Source: Gemmatimonadales bacterium UBA1120 (GTDB taxonomy: Bacteria; Gemmatimonadota; Gemmatimonadetes; Longimicrobiales; Gaopeijiaceae). From it: a stretch of 64,000 nt of DNA. Of the stretch, positions 8,421 through 17,807 are shown piece by piece. The DNA is taken from NCBI GenBank assembly GCA_002313925.1, contig DCAZ01000115.1:27616-91615 (forward strand), written 5' to 3'. Position numbers and translations under genes: made by a program. The notes below the pieces were generated by a model that searched no databases, was not told where the DNA came from, and saw only the letters and a list, made by a program, of their open reading frames with translations. How positions within the stretch are numbered: the first letter of the stretch is position 1; every line of letters starts with the position of its first letter.

Positions 8421-10103
8421 TTAGTTCCCCATCATCTTTGTGGTGAGCGCTGTCGGAGTCATCAGTTTGTAGATCGGTACTAAAGGTGGACGTGCTGAGC
8501 CCGTTCCGGCACCACGACCACCAAAGCCCCGACCTCCACCTACCGCATCTGCTGAACGAGGAATCCAGGCATCCATCGTGTTCCAATAGACGACGCTGTC
8601 CTCGGTCTCCGGTTCAAGCATGTGTGCGACCAATCGGCCAAGATATTGAGCTGTAGGTACAATGAAGGTGCCCGCTGGAAATAGTTCGGTAAGCGTGAGT
8701 ACCTCACCTACTTCAACTTTCGTGGCTGCTGCATGGTTGTATGCGCGCTCGTGCGTAACGTCCGTGACCGTGTAAGCATCAACCTGGAGTTCTGCAGCTG
8801 ATACAAGCGTTTCGACAGTGATCCCATGGCGCCTGAGCATCGCAACTGCATCAACAGCGTCACGAGGTAGGAGGTACGCCCAAGGGCGAGCGCGTAACCG
8901 CAGGGCGACCGGCTTCTTCATAAGGTCGGCTCCTGTAACCTGAATAATCTCTACCGGATCATTCGAGCTACCTCCCCTGCCACCTCCTCGCACAATTTCG
9001 TAGCTGACAGGATAGTCCTCTGCAGCATACTCCATCACGACAGCGATATCACCTCGCGGCTCAGCTCCCATCTCAATCGTCTCACTGCGTGCACCATCCA
9101 CCACGCTCATAAGCCGATCAGTGTTTTCTGCAGCGAACTCGACTACTGTCAGATAACCTAGGTATCCGGCCCTTGCTCCTGTTTCAAGCTCCTGAGAAGG
9201 GGCCTCAAAAAGAATTCCGACCGAATTTACAAAGCCGCCGTAGTTTCGACCGATCCTCGCTTGTGACCCGCCAACCCGCCACTCATTCTCATCTCCACCC
9301 GTATAATACCAGGCCTTGTAACCTTCCGTTGCAAGCTTCGCGTTGATGGCTGGAAAAATCTCCCGGTCGCACATGAGCGTGATCTCGATTGCCGGATCGA
9401 AATGGCTCGGACACTGATAATTCAGGTTGTACGGTCGTGACCCGCCGTTGTGACCATCGACAAACATGTGCGGCCGCCACTTGCTAATAATGTTACCTAC
9501 GTAGTTTGCGATCGCCGGCTGCTCGAGCTTGATGTAGTCGCGATTCAGGTCAATGCCCCATGCATTGCCTCGGGTACCTCGCTCAGTCGCCTCAAACCCG
9601 TCGGGATTGATTTGTGGCGCTACAAGAACTGTGACTTCATCAAGCAACTCGTACGCATCCGTTCCCGGAATTGTAAAATCTCTCATCAGGATCATCAGGC
9701 CTTCTCGGAACGTCCGTTCCCCCCCATGCACGTTCGCAGCCAGAACTACTACAGGTCGCCCTAGAGCCCAAGCCTCCCATGGTTCACTCACGAGAGGACG
9801 ACTGAATACAGCATAAGGAAGCTCCCGCCCCTCCCATGTCTGCCCATAGCTCCCTAGCCGCATATCGGTGGTGACGCCGCGGAGTGCTTCCAGATATTCC
9901 CACATCTCAAGATGTCGGGTATGGCGCGTGAAACCGTTTTCCTCGGCAGCCGTCCGAGGGTAACCATCTGGGACAGGAGACCATTCAACCTGTGCACGGC
10001 TTGGAATAACCAGCGTTCCAGCCAAGAGGCCTGTCAGCAATAGAGAAAAACCATATCGGATGATACCGTGTGGACAGTCACGTCTCATTCTAGACCTCAT
10101 CAT
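8421..10103 (-). CDS. Secreted M14-family zinc carboxypeptidase
   Basis: About 560 residues with an N-terminal signal peptide (an FSLLLTGLLAGTLV core ending near PSRAQ). The catalytic domain shows the M14 zinc motif HxxE in ANVHGGERTFRE, then IDLNRDY and the third zinc ligand His in VDGHNGG. A late LFEAPSQE may hold the catalytic Glu. After about residue 330 an extra C-terminal region follows, ending in a Gly/Arg-rich segment (VGGGRGFGGRG). Clustered ATG codons lie at 10103, 10100 and 10088; any could be the start. Likely role: removal of C-terminal residues from extracytoplasmic peptides. It has no partner in the gene set other than general peptide use. Confidence 0.88.
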   Translation of the reverse strand: MMRSRMRRDCPHGIIRYGFSLLLTGLLAGTLVIPSRAQVEWSPVPDGYPRTAAEENGFTRHTRHLEMWEYLEALRGVTTDMRLGSYGQTWEGRELPYAVFSRPLVSEPWEAWALGRPVVVLAANVHGGERTFREGLMILMRDFTIPGTDAYELLDEVTVLVAPQINPDGFEATERGTRGNAWGIDLNRDYIKLEQPAIANYVGNIISKWRPHMFVDGHNGGSRPYNLNYQCPSHFDPAIEITLMCDREIFPAINAKLATEGYKAWYYTGGDENEWRVGGSQARIGRNYGGFVNSVGILFEAPSQELETGARAGYLGYLTVVEFAAENTDRLMSVVDGARSETIEMGAEPRGDIAVVMEYAAEDYPVSYEIVRGGGRGGSSNDPVEIIQVTGADLMKKPVALRLRARPWAYLLPRDAVDAVAMLRRHGITVETLVSAAELQVDAYTVTDVTHERAYNHAAATKVEVGEVLTLTELFPAGTFIVPTAQYLGRLVAHMLEPETEDSVVYWNTMDAWIPRSADAVGGGRGFGGRGAGTGSARPPLVPIYKLMTPTALTTKMMGN

Positions 10104-10166
10104 TATCGGGGTGAAATGGATCGTAGGTAGCGTTGTTAGAGCAGGCAAGCGAAGTCCCCTCTGTAC

Positions 10167-12008
10167 TCAACCCCGAGCCCTCTTTGCCGCCTTCTTTCTC
10201 ATATTTTGGTCGAGAACCGTTTTCCGGAGTCGGACTGCGTCGGGTGTGATCTCAATCAGCTCGTCATCCTCAATGAACTCAAGCGCCACTTCCAGCGTCA
10301 TCCTTCTAGGAGGCTCTAGCTTGATGCTCTCATCCGAACCGGCTGCCCTCATGTTCGTGAGTTTCTTTTCCTTACCAACGTTTACATCGAGGTCACCCAG
10401 TCTGGCGTTTTCTCCAACAATCATCCCACCGTAAACCTCTTCACCAGGTGACACAAAGAGAGTGCCCCGTTCTTGGAGATTTTGCAGTGCGAATCCGACT
10501 GCCCTACCAACCCGATCGGCAACAAGCACGCCGCGCCCTCGGCCCTTGAGCACTCCGGCCCATGTACCCCAAGAGTGGAACTGATGATGAAGAACACCCT
10601 CTCCGCGAGTGTCTGTGAGGAACTCTGACCGGTAGCCAACAAGTCCACGAGCGGGAACACGCAAGCTTAATCTAGTGGTTCCCGAGTCACCCATCGGTCG
10701 CAGATCGGTCATCTCTCCTTTTCTGGATCCTAGCTTCTCGATAACGGTGCCAATTATTTCAGAAGGGACCTCAATTAGTGCCTCCTCATAAGGCTCTTGT
10801 AATTCTCCATCAACACCGGTCCGAGTTATCACTCTCGGTCGCGAAACCTGAAACTCATAACCTTCCCGTCGCATCGTTTCGATGAGTATGGATAAGTGAA
10901 GCTCACCGCGCCCGCTTACCGTCAGGGTCTCTGGCTGCTCCGTATCCTCAACGCGCAGGGCCACGTTCTGTTCTAGTTCTCTATATAGTCGCTCACGGAG
11001 GTGTCGGCTCGTCACGAACTTGCCGGACTGTCCTGCAAATGGTGAGTTATTGACCGTGAAGTCCATGGACAAGGTAGGCTCTTCGACCGCGATCCCGAGT
11101 AAACGCTCCTGATGCTCCGGATCACTCAACGTTTTCCCGATCTCCACACCTTCAATCCCAGTGAGTGCGACGATATCGCCTGCGTTTACCTCCTCAACCT
11201 CAATACGTTCTAGCCCACTAAACGTGTAGAGCTTAGCAACCTTAGCTTCTTCAGCCTCAGTCACATCGTCGACCATGCCAGGGCTACCAAAATCAAGAAG
11301 AGCAACACGCTGGCCGACACACACCCGCCCCCGCTCTATGCGACCGATGGCAATCCGGCCCAAATAAGAAGAGTGATCAAGGGTTGAGACAAGCATCTGA
11401 AACGGACCAGTGGGATCGACCTCCGGTTCCGGAAAGTGCGATATAATTCCATCAAACAGTGGCCTTAAGTCTCCCTCACTTAGTTCCGGGGTATCTCCTG
11501 CCCAACCGTCACGCCCCGCAGCATAGAGAAATGGTGAATCAAGCTGCCGTTCAGTTGCTTCCAAATCCATGAAAAGCTCTAGTACTTCATCATGCACCTC
11601 GGCCGGACGAGCATCTGCGCGGTCGATCTTGTTGATCACCACGAGTGAGAGGAGTTCAAGCTCAAGAGCCTTTCTCGTAACAAAACGAGTCTGTGGCATA
11701 GGCCCTTCCGCTGCATCCACGAGCAGGACGACTCCATCGACCATTCTGAGAATTCGTTCTACTTCACCCCCGAAGTCGGCATGCCCTGGGGTATCAACAA
11801 TGTTGATCTTCACCTCATTCCAATACACTGCAGTATTTTTAGCAAGAATTGTGATCCCCCGCTCTCGCTCTAGGGGATTCGAATCCAAAACGCGTTCCTG
11901 CACCTCTTGGTTGTCACGAAAGACTCCGGCTTGCCGAAACATCTGATCGACTAGAGTGGTCTTTCCGTGATCAACGTGTGCGATTATGGCAATATTGCGG
12001 ATGGGCAT
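10167..12008 (-). CDS. typA: Ribosome-associated GTPase TypA/BipA
   Basis: A 613-residue translational GTPase. The G domain begins at the N-terminus (G1 AHVDHGKTT, G2 region RGITI, G3 DTPGHADF, G4 NKID), followed by EF-G-like domains and the BipA-specific C-terminal domain (LVGYRSEFLTDTRG, then GVLHHQFHSW). Length matches the family. It binds the ribosome and supports growth and 50S assembly under stress or cold. ATG start at 12008; the M20 peptidase is divergent, with about 100 bases between. Identification is essentially certain. Confidence 0.98.
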   Translation of the reverse strand: MPIRNIAIIAHVDHGKTTLVDQMFRQAGVFRDNQEVQERVLDSNPLERERGITILAKNTAVYWNEVKINIVDTPGHADFGGEVERILRMVDGVVLLVDAAEGPMPQTRFVTRKALELELLSLVVINKIDRADARPAEVHDEVLELFMDLEATERQLDSPFLYAAGRDGWAGDTPELSEGDLRPLFDGIISHFPEPEVDPTGPFQMLVSTLDHSSYLGRIAIGRIERGRVCVGQRVALLDFGSPGMVDDVTEAEEAKVAKLYTFSGLERIEVEEVNAGDIVALTGIEGVEIGKTLSDPEHQERLLGIAVEEPTLSMDFTVNNSPFAGQSGKFVTSRHLRERLYRELEQNVALRVEDTEQPETLTVSGRGELHLSILIETMRREGYEFQVSRPRVITRTGVDGELQEPYEEALIEVPSEIIGTVIEKLGSRKGEMTDLRPMGDSGTTRLSLRVPARGLVGYRSEFLTDTRGEGVLHHQFHSWGTWAGVLKGRGRGVLVADRVGRAVGFALQNLQERGTLFVSPGEEVYGGMIVGENARLGDLDVNVGKEKKLTNMRAAGSDESIKLEPPRRMTLEVALEFIEDDELIEITPDAVRLRKTVLDQNMRKKAAKRARG

Positions 12009-12112
12009 TGTTCGGGCGGTCCCCGGCGACCGAGACGCTGAGATCAGAGCCCGTTAAGTTAATCGCTTTCCTTCTATACTCTCAGTGCGAAACCTCATCG
12101 GAGTCACTTCTC

Positions 12113-13414
12113 TTGCGAACTACTTCTTCGGCACTATTCGCTCTAGTGGCCATCCTGGTATCCGATCTTTCACTACTCTCTGCTCAGGAGTTAGCTCCTA
12201 CGTACGCCGCAGAGGCCCGCGAGCTAGTGGCAGATCCTCAAATTGTGAAAGCGTTTGCGCTTGCTGAAGAGCTAGACCAATGGTCTCTCGAGAGACTAAT
12301 CGAACTGACAGAGATTCCGGCACCTCCATTCTTAGAAGAAGCTAGAGGTCGGCGTTTTGCTGAGTTACTAAAACAGTTTGGTGCAGATTCCGTCTGGACC
12401 GACATGGAAGGAAATGTGATTGGGCTGCGCCGTGGCCGAGGGAGGGAGAGGACGATTGGTTTCGGTGGCCATCTGGACACGGTCTTCCCGGAGGGAACAG
12501 ATGTCACAGTCCGCCAGGTTGGCGACACCCTCTTCGCACCTGGGATTGGTGATGATACTCGAGGGCTAGTTGTTGTGCTGACCGCTCTTCGAGCAATGGA
12601 GGAGGCCGGAGTTGAAACTGAAGACGATATTCTCTTCGTCGGGGTGGTAGGAGAGGAAGGCCTCGGAGACCTCAGGGGGATGAAGCACTTATTTCGTGCA
12701 GTGAATGAGGCACCTGACGTTTGGATTGATGTCGACGGTGGTGGCCTTAGTCGACTAGTCACTATGGGATTGGGTTCCGTTCGTTACCGCATAGCTTTTA
12801 ATGGACCAGGAGGACACTCGTGGGGTGCCTTCGGCCTGGTAAATCCAGCACACGCAATGAGCCGGGCCGTTCGGTACTTTCAAGATATTGCAGATACGCT
12901 CACGAGGAATGGGGCCCGTACCAGCTATAACGTAGGCCGAATTGGAGGGGGGACTTCAGTAAACTCGATCCCTGCAGAAACATGGATGGAGGTCGATATG
13001 CGCTCGGAAAGTCCTGAAAGTCTCGACCGTATCGAACAGGTCTTCTTGGACGCGATGAACCGTGGATTAAACGAAGAGAACCGCCTCCGTCGTAGTGGGC
13101 CCCCTCTGACACTTGAGAACAGAAAGGTGGGAGATAGGCCTTCTGGCTCCCTCGAATCATCAATCCCACTCATCCAGCGAGCATTGGCCACTACTGCAGT
13201 CTTTGGTGTGTCAGGTGAACTGGCTCGGTCATCAACAGACTCGAACGTCCCAATCGCACAAGGGGTTCCAGCAGTGACCATTGGCCGAGGGGGCGTGGGA
13301 GGTGCAGGACACTCGCCTGGGGAGTGGTGGATCAACCGAGATGGCCATCTTGCGATACAACGCGCTTTGTTGCTTGTCGTGGCTGAAGCAGGCCTCGCTA
13401 ATCCCATTTCCTAG
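12113..13414 (+). CDS. Exported M20-family metallopeptidase
   Basis: About 433 residues from a TTG at 12113, chosen because a GGAG lies about 9 bases upstream and because it gives a neat signal peptide (SSALFALVAILV ending LSAQ). Longer in-frame openings would run into the typA start region. The catalytic domain carries the M20 metal ligands: HLD in FGGHLDTVFP, the bridging Asp in GIGDDTRG, the EE pair in VGEEGLGD and DVDGGG. A dimerisation domain with NSIPAETWMEVDMR follows. These enzymes hydrolyse di/tripeptides or N-acyl amino acids. The signal peptide puts it in the periplasm or outside, in line with the other exported peptidases here. Confidence 0.88.
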   Translation: MRTTSSALFALVAILVSDLSLLSAQELAPTYAAEARELVADPQIVKAFALAEELDQWSLERLIELTEIPAPPFLEEARGRRFAELLKQFGADSVWTDMEGNVIGLRRGRGRERTIGFGGHLDTVFPEGTDVTVRQVGDTLFAPGIGDDTRGLVVVLTALRAMEEAGVETEDDILFVGVVGEEGLGDLRGMKHLFRAVNEAPDVWIDVDGGGLSRLVTMGLGSVRYRIAFNGPGGHSWGAFGLVNPAHAMSRAVRYFQDIADTLTRNGARTSYNVGRIGGGTSVNSIPAETWMEVDMRSESPESLDRIEQVFLDAMNRGLNEENRLRRSGPPLTLENRKVGDRPSGSLESSIPLIQRALATTAVFGVSGELARSSTDSNVPIAQGVPAVTIGRGGVGGAGHSPGEWWINRDGHLAIQRALLLVVAEAGLANPIS

Positions 13415-13461
13415 GATCACTCTGGGATGCGCAGACACATGGATTGGTGCTAGGATTCAGG

Positions 13462-13896
13462 ATGCACTACGAACAGGCCACAAGTGGTATCCGCGTACGG
13501 GTTCAGCCGCGCTTCTCTCTATCGGATTCAAATCCGGAGGATGGGGTTTACGTATTTTCCTACGAGATAGAGATGGAAAACCAAGGTGATAGAACTGCAC
13601 AGCTACTCTTCCGACATTGGAGAATCCACGATTCAATCGGGGATGATACTGAAGTAGACGGAGAAGGGGTTGTCGGTATGAAGCCAGTGCTTAAGCCTGG
13701 AGAATCTCACATGTACAAAAGCTTCTGTGTGCTCCGATCTCCGGTCGGTTATATGGAAGGTTACTACACATTCGTAAGACCTGATGGCGAACGCTTCCGT
13801 GCCGAAGTGCCCCGATTCGAGCTGAACGGCCCAATAATCATCCCGAATGCAATCCAGGCTGATGACCCGAGCGACAATGTACAGGAGATGAACTGA
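13462..13896 (+). CDS. apaG: ApaG-domain protein
   Basis: 144 residues matching the ApaG/DUF525 fibronectin-like fold. Evidence is the YVFSYEIEMENQG strand, QLLFRHWRIHDSIG, the GEGVVGMKPVLKPGE segment and YMEGYYTF. ApaG proteins are linked to Co2+/Mg2+ resistance phenotypes and related domains occur in F-box proteins, but the biochemical role is unsettled. I place the start at the ATG at 13462 (AGG just upstream) rather than the TTG 18 bases earlier. It lies 47 bases after the M20 peptidase stop on the same strand. Confidence 0.9.
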   Translation: MHYEQATSGIRVRVQPRFSLSDSNPEDGVYVFSYEIEMENQGDRTAQLLFRHWRIHDSIGDDTEVDGEGVVGMKPVLKPGESHMYKSFCVLRSPVGYMEGYYTFVRPDGERFRAEVPRFELNGPIIIPNAIQADDPSDNVQEMN

Positions 13897-13942
13897 CTAC
13901 TCAGTCTGTTTACAGATTATCAAACCTGTTTTTGCAAGGGCG

Positions 13943-13972
13943 TTGGCAGTGCTTACCCGATGTTATTATGGT
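13943..13972 (+). promoter_or_regulatory. Possible sigma70-type promoter
   Basis: TTGGCA (13943-13948) and TATGGT (13967-13972) are separated by 18 bases in the gap between apaG and the small gene at 14018. Both hexamers match consensus at four or more positions. It is a pattern match only, with no other support. Confidence 0.3.
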
Positions 13973-14017
13973 TTATTGCTTTAGCCACCTCATCCCTGTC
14001 GTAGATCAGGGGGAAAT

Positions 14018-14209
14018 GTGAACAATTCCGTCGCCATTGACGCTAAGCGCATTCTGCTTCGCTATGGAGCACCAATCGCTGTGTTGGATAAGGTATCTGA
14101 GTCTCACCGTGTGGAATTCGCACGTGCGATTGCTCGGACGACCCTCGCTAGCCGGGAACCGCGGCTTAAAGAACTTCTTATAGAACACGGTTATCTAGAA
14201 GAAGACTGA
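14018..14209 (+). CDS. Small conserved-looking protein of unknown function
   Basis: A 63-residue protein with a GTG start preceded by a strong Shine-Dalgarno run (AGGGGG, about 4-5 bases upstream). It is charged, mostly helical and has no signal peptide, transmembrane segment or cysteine. The composition (many Arg, Glu, Leu, Ala; ending GYLEED) is that of a small cytoplasmic or protein-binding polypeptide. I do not recognise the family. The ribosome site and typical codon usage support it as a real gene; it is flanked by 120 and 195 base gaps and so is probably monocistronic. Confidence 0.6.
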   Translation: MNNSVAIDAKRILLRYGAPIAVLDKVSESHRVEFARAIARTTLASREPRLKELLIEHGYLEED

Positions 14210-14404
14210 AGCCTGGGGCTTAAGTAATCGACGGCATCCTCCCCTGGGCATTCAAGCCTACAGACTCAGCCGTCTATCTTTCTGGTAGTCGGCTAACGCA
14301 CTCGCCCTCCACTCCAAGACATTCTTCTGCTCGAAGCAGCGAACACTCTCTCATCGCTGCAGCTTAAGGCTTAGCTTGCCCGGATCCCTTCCTGGAGAGG
14401 ACTT

Positions 14405-15985
14405 ATGATTCTTCGAGCTATCACGCTCCTTACTGTAATCGCACTCGCCAAACCATTGTCAGCACAGGAGCAGACAGTGCTGATCAGCAATGGACGCGTG
14501 ATGGATGGATCGGGTAATCCTTGGGTGCGTGCTGACGTGCTTATACAAGGGGACAAGATCATAGAGATCGGAGACCTAGGTAACACATCGGCGGATGAAG
14601 TGATCGATGCAACCGGGCTATACGTCACCCCTGGGTTCATTGATACACATTCCCATTCTGGCCCCGGACTGGCTACCGAAGGCCTCAGCCACGCAGAGCC
14701 ACTCCTCGCAATGGGCCTGACAACCATTTTCGCAAATCCTGATGGTGGCGGGCCCATCGATTTGAACGCGCAACGTGCCGACCTTGAAACAGATGGGCTA
14801 GGCGTCAACGTAGCCCAGTTGATAGGCCACGGGTCCGTGAGGTCACGAGTGATCGGGCAGCAAGACCGAGTGGCTTCATCTGCAGAGTTAGAACGCATGC
14901 GCAGCCTCGTCCGGGAAGCTATGGAAGAGGGGGCCTGGGGCCTGTCCTCCGGCACCTTCTACGTTCCGGGAAGCTATGCGCCACCGGAAGAGATCGAAGA
15001 GCTTGCCAAAGTCGTCGCCCCCTACAGAGGCTCCTACACGAGTCACTACCGTGATGAGTCCACGTACAGTGTTGGCTTAATCGCTGCCGTGGACGAAGTG
15101 ATCAACGTAGGTCGTGTTGCAGGCATCCCAGCAATTCTCACTCACGTTAAGGCTCTAGGGCCGTTCGTCTGGGGATATGGAGCAGCGATCGTTCAGCGTG
15201 TAAAACGCGCCCGCGAAGAAGGGATCCAGGTCTTCGCAGACCAGTACCCCTATACCGCCTCTGCCACAGGCCTAGAAGCTGCCCTCCTGCCCCGTTGGTC
15301 CCAGGCCGGAGGCCGAGACTCACTGATGGCTCGTCTGGATGACGCTCGCACACTAGAACGTATCAAGGAGGGAATGATTGAGGGACTCGCCCGACGAGGT
15401 GGGGCAGACCGCATCCAATTCCGTAGATACCGTCCGAATGAATCAATCGAAGGGCAGCTCCTAAGTGAGGTCGCTGAAGGGAGAGGTCAGCATCCTATCG
15501 ACACGGCTATTGATCTTATCAAGGCCGGAAGCGTGAGCATTGTCTCATACAATATGAACGATGAGGACGTAGAGACACTGATGGTGCAGCCGTGGACCAT
15601 GACTTCTTCAGACGGCGGCCTGGTGCCCCTAAACGAAGGCGTACCACACCCGCGGAGCTATGGAACCTTTGCTCGTAAAATCCGGTTGTACGTCCAAGAA
15701 AAAGGGGTTGTAACTCTTGAGCATGCAATTCGGAGCATGACCTCGCTTCCGGCCCAGGTGTTCGGCATGACTAACCGTGGAATGCTTAGACCAGGGATGA
15801 CTGCAGATATCGCAATATTCGATCTAGGCGCAGTGCGAGATCTCGCCGAATACGCGGACCCCCATCACTATTCCGAGGGGATGATTCATGTCTTTGTAAA
15901 CGGCAAAGCAGCAATTCGGGAGGGAGCTTTCACTGGGATCAAAGCAGGCCGTGTTCTTCGGAAACGAACTCGAGAGATCTCCTGA
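14405..15985 (+). CDS. Exported N-acyl-D-amino-acid deacylase (D-aminoacylase family)
   Basis: 526 residues of the amidohydrolase superfamily with a signal peptide (LLTVIALAKPLSAQ). Family motifs are ISNGRVMDGSG, the metal-binding DTHSHSGPG, ligand His in SHYRDE and THVKALG, the D-aminoacylase segment DQYPYTASATGL, and the Asp in SSDGGLVP. The C-terminus contains FGMTNRGMLRPGMTADI, the usual closing beta-sandwich motif. It would release free D-amino acids or process N-capped peptides outside the cytoplasm. The ATG at 14405 has GGAGAGGA just upstream. It complements the D-cysteine desulfhydrase-like gene at 21989. Confidence 0.9.
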   Translation: MILRAITLLTVIALAKPLSAQEQTVLISNGRVMDGSGNPWVRADVLIQGDKIIEIGDLGNTSADEVIDATGLYVTPGFIDTHSHSGPGLATEGLSHAEPLLAMGLTTIFANPDGGGPIDLNAQRADLETDGLGVNVAQLIGHGSVRSRVIGQQDRVASSAELERMRSLVREAMEEGAWGLSSGTFYVPGSYAPPEEIEELAKVVAPYRGSYTSHYRDESTYSVGLIAAVDEVINVGRVAGIPAILTHVKALGPFVWGYGAAIVQRVKRAREEGIQVFADQYPYTASATGLEAALLPRWSQAGGRDSLMARLDDARTLERIKEGMIEGLARRGGADRIQFRRYRPNESIEGQLLSEVAEGRGQHPIDTAIDLIKAGSVSIVSYNMNDEDVETLMVQPWTMTSSDGGLVPLNEGVPHPRSYGTFARKIRLYVQEKGVVTLEHAIRSMTSLPAQVFGMTNRGMLRPGMTADIAIFDLGAVRDLAEYADPHHYSEGMIHVFVNGKAAIREGAFTGIKAGRVLRKRTREIS

Positions 15986-16073
15986 CAGAGCAGAATCTAC
16001 CTCAACGTGTGCATCCATAAGAATAAGTGGCAGGTAACCCTAGAACCTTTCTGGCCGATGAAGGAGAAGCCCC

Positions 16074-17048
16074 TTGAGTGCAATTCGTGACTTCATCGAA
16101 AGGCACTTCAGACACTTCAACGCCAGGGAAGTCGTTGAAGCTGCTCGAGCCTATGAGACGCACCTAAAGGCGGGAGGAAAGATGCTCCTTGCTATGGCCG
16201 GCGCGATGTCAACTGGGGAAATCGGGATCATCCTGGCACGTATGATTCGTGAGGGTAAAGTCCATGCGATCTCATGCACCGGCGCTAACCTTGAAGAGGA
16301 CATTTTCAACCTCATATCGAACCGTGATTATGAGGTCATCCCCGCATGGCGAGATCTCTCTCCTGAGGATGAACGGGAACTACGCGACCGCGGGATGAAC
16401 CGTGTTACAGACACGTGCATCCCCGAGAACGCTATGCGGCAAATTGAAGAACGCTTACTCGAATGTTGGCAACGAGCAGCCGCGGTAGGAGATCGCAGGA
16501 TGCCCGTCGACTTTTTCTTTGAAATCCTTGATGACCCAACGTTAGCCGAGCACTATCAGATCGACCCTAACCACTCGTGGCTGCTAGCGGCGAAGGAAGC
16601 AGCTATTCCGGTCTATGTGCCCGGATGGGAAGACTCCACAATAGGCAATATGTTCACTGCCAATGTGATGATGGGCCACCTTCCCAATCATCTCTCCGTC
16701 AAGACTGGGACAGAGCAATTCCAAGCGCTGATGGAGTGGTATCAGAGTGAGCACAATTCTAGTGCGAGCGCATCTATCGGTTTTTTCCAGATCGGTGGTG
16801 GAATAGCGGGCGACTTCGCAATCTGCGCAGTACCGTGCATCGTCCAAGACCTTAAGCACGAGGTCCCATGCTGGAGCTACCTATGTCAGATCACTGACGC
16901 CCAGCCATCCTTCGGGGGTTACTCTGGCGCACCTGCAAATGAAAAGATCACATGGGGCAAGATCGACTCGGATACACCAAGGTTCGAGATCAACTCTGAT
17001 GCTTCAATTGTTGCCCCTCTGATTTTTGCATGGGTGCTTGGAGACTAA
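16074..17048 (+). CDS. Deoxyhypusine synthase-like protein lacking the catalytic lysine
   Basis: 324 residues of the DHS-like family found in scattered bacteria. Conserved segments include GGKMLLAMAGAMSTGEIG (35-52), SCTGANLEED (68-77), PGWEDSTIGNMF (183-194), QIGGGIAGDF (239-248) and EKITWGKI (290-297). Eukaryotic enzymes carry the substrate-forming lysine shortly after the GGG; here that place is Gly (about 246) and the nearby His is also absent. This is typical for the bacterial 'DHS-like' subgroup, whose substrate is unknown since bacteria lack eIF5A. NAD-binding elements look kept. The TTG start at 16074 is preceded by AAGGAG at good spacing. Confidence 0.85.
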   Translation: MSAIRDFIERHFRHFNAREVVEAARAYETHLKAGGKMLLAMAGAMSTGEIGIILARMIREGKVHAISCTGANLEEDIFNLISNRDYEVIPAWRDLSPEDERELRDRGMNRVTDTCIPENAMRQIEERLLECWQRAAAVGDRRMPVDFFFEILDDPTLAEHYQIDPNHSWLLAAKEAAIPVYVPGWEDSTIGNMFTANVMMGHLPNHLSVKTGTEQFQALMEWYQSEHNSSASASIGFFQIGGGIAGDFAICAVPCIVQDLKHEVPCWSYLCQITDAQPSFGGYSGAPANEKITWGKIDSDTPRFEINSDASIVAPLIFAWVLGD

Positions 17049-17124
17049 AATTACGTTTCTCAGCAAGGGTACTTTCTCGGTCAGCAGTCTCGACGCTGAT
17101 TTCGGCTGGAGATAGTTTCGGTTC

Positions 17125-17805
17125 ATGATACCAAGCCCACTATCACGCTCTATCGAAGACTACCTTAAGGCGATTTACGACCTCTCTCGAGGGGAGGAAC
17201 CGGCATCAACAAGCGCAATCGCTGAAACGCTAGACATCCAACCTGCTTCCGTAACTGGAATGGTTAAGCGTCTGGCGGAAATAGGGCTTCTAGAGCACGT
17301 ACCATATCGGGGTGTTCGCCTTACCAAGGCAGGTCACCGTGAGGCCCTCAGGGTGCTGCGACGACATAGGGTCATTGAGGCTTACCTTTGCGAGCGGCTA
17401 GGGTATCCTTGGGATGATGTTCATGCCGAAGCTGAACGTCTGGAGCATGCTGCCTCGGATGATCTTGTCGAACGCATGGCAAGCGCTCTGGGCTATCCCA
17501 GCCATGACCCCCATGGCGCCCCTATCCCCACAACAATGGGTGATATAGAGCATATGGATCTTGCGACGCTAGCCGATGCAGCTCCCGGAGCCAGATTGCG
17601 TATTCAGGCGGTTCGAGATGAGGAGGCGAAAGAGCTGAGAACGATGGCCGCCGACGGGCTTCTGCCAGGAGTCAATGTACTGGTTAATAAGGGGCAACAG
17701 GTCGAAGGTGTGGTCGACATTGTGGTAGGAGACAGCCAAGGACCATCCCTCGCGGTCAAAACTGAGTTAGCCAGACGAATCTATGTTGAACTCCAAGAGG
17801 AGTAA
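17125..17805 (+). CDS. DtxR/MntR-family metal-dependent repressor
   Basis: 226 residues. The N-terminal winged helix (about 1-70) contains SIEDYLKAIYDL and ASVTGMVKRLAEIGLLEH. The metal-binding/dimer domain contains HRVIEAYL and EAERLEH, matching MntR-type ligand positions. A C-terminal FeoA/SH3-like domain (about 150-226) is present, as in DtxR/IdeR. It should repress Mn or Fe uptake genes when metal is plentiful, though none of those genes is in the window. The stop is followed three bases later by the uridine kinase start, so the two are co-transcribed. Confidence 0.9.
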   Translation: MIPSPLSRSIEDYLKAIYDLSRGEEPASTSAIAETLDIQPASVTGMVKRLAEIGLLEHVPYRGVRLTKAGHREALRVLRRHRVIEAYLCERLGYPWDDVHAEAERLEHAASDDLVERMASALGYPSHDPHGAPIPTTMGDIEHMDLATLADAAPGARLRIQAVRDEEAKELRTMAADGLLPGVNVLVNKGQQVEGVVDIVVGDSQGPSLAVKTELARRIYVELQEE

Positions 17806-17807
17806 GG

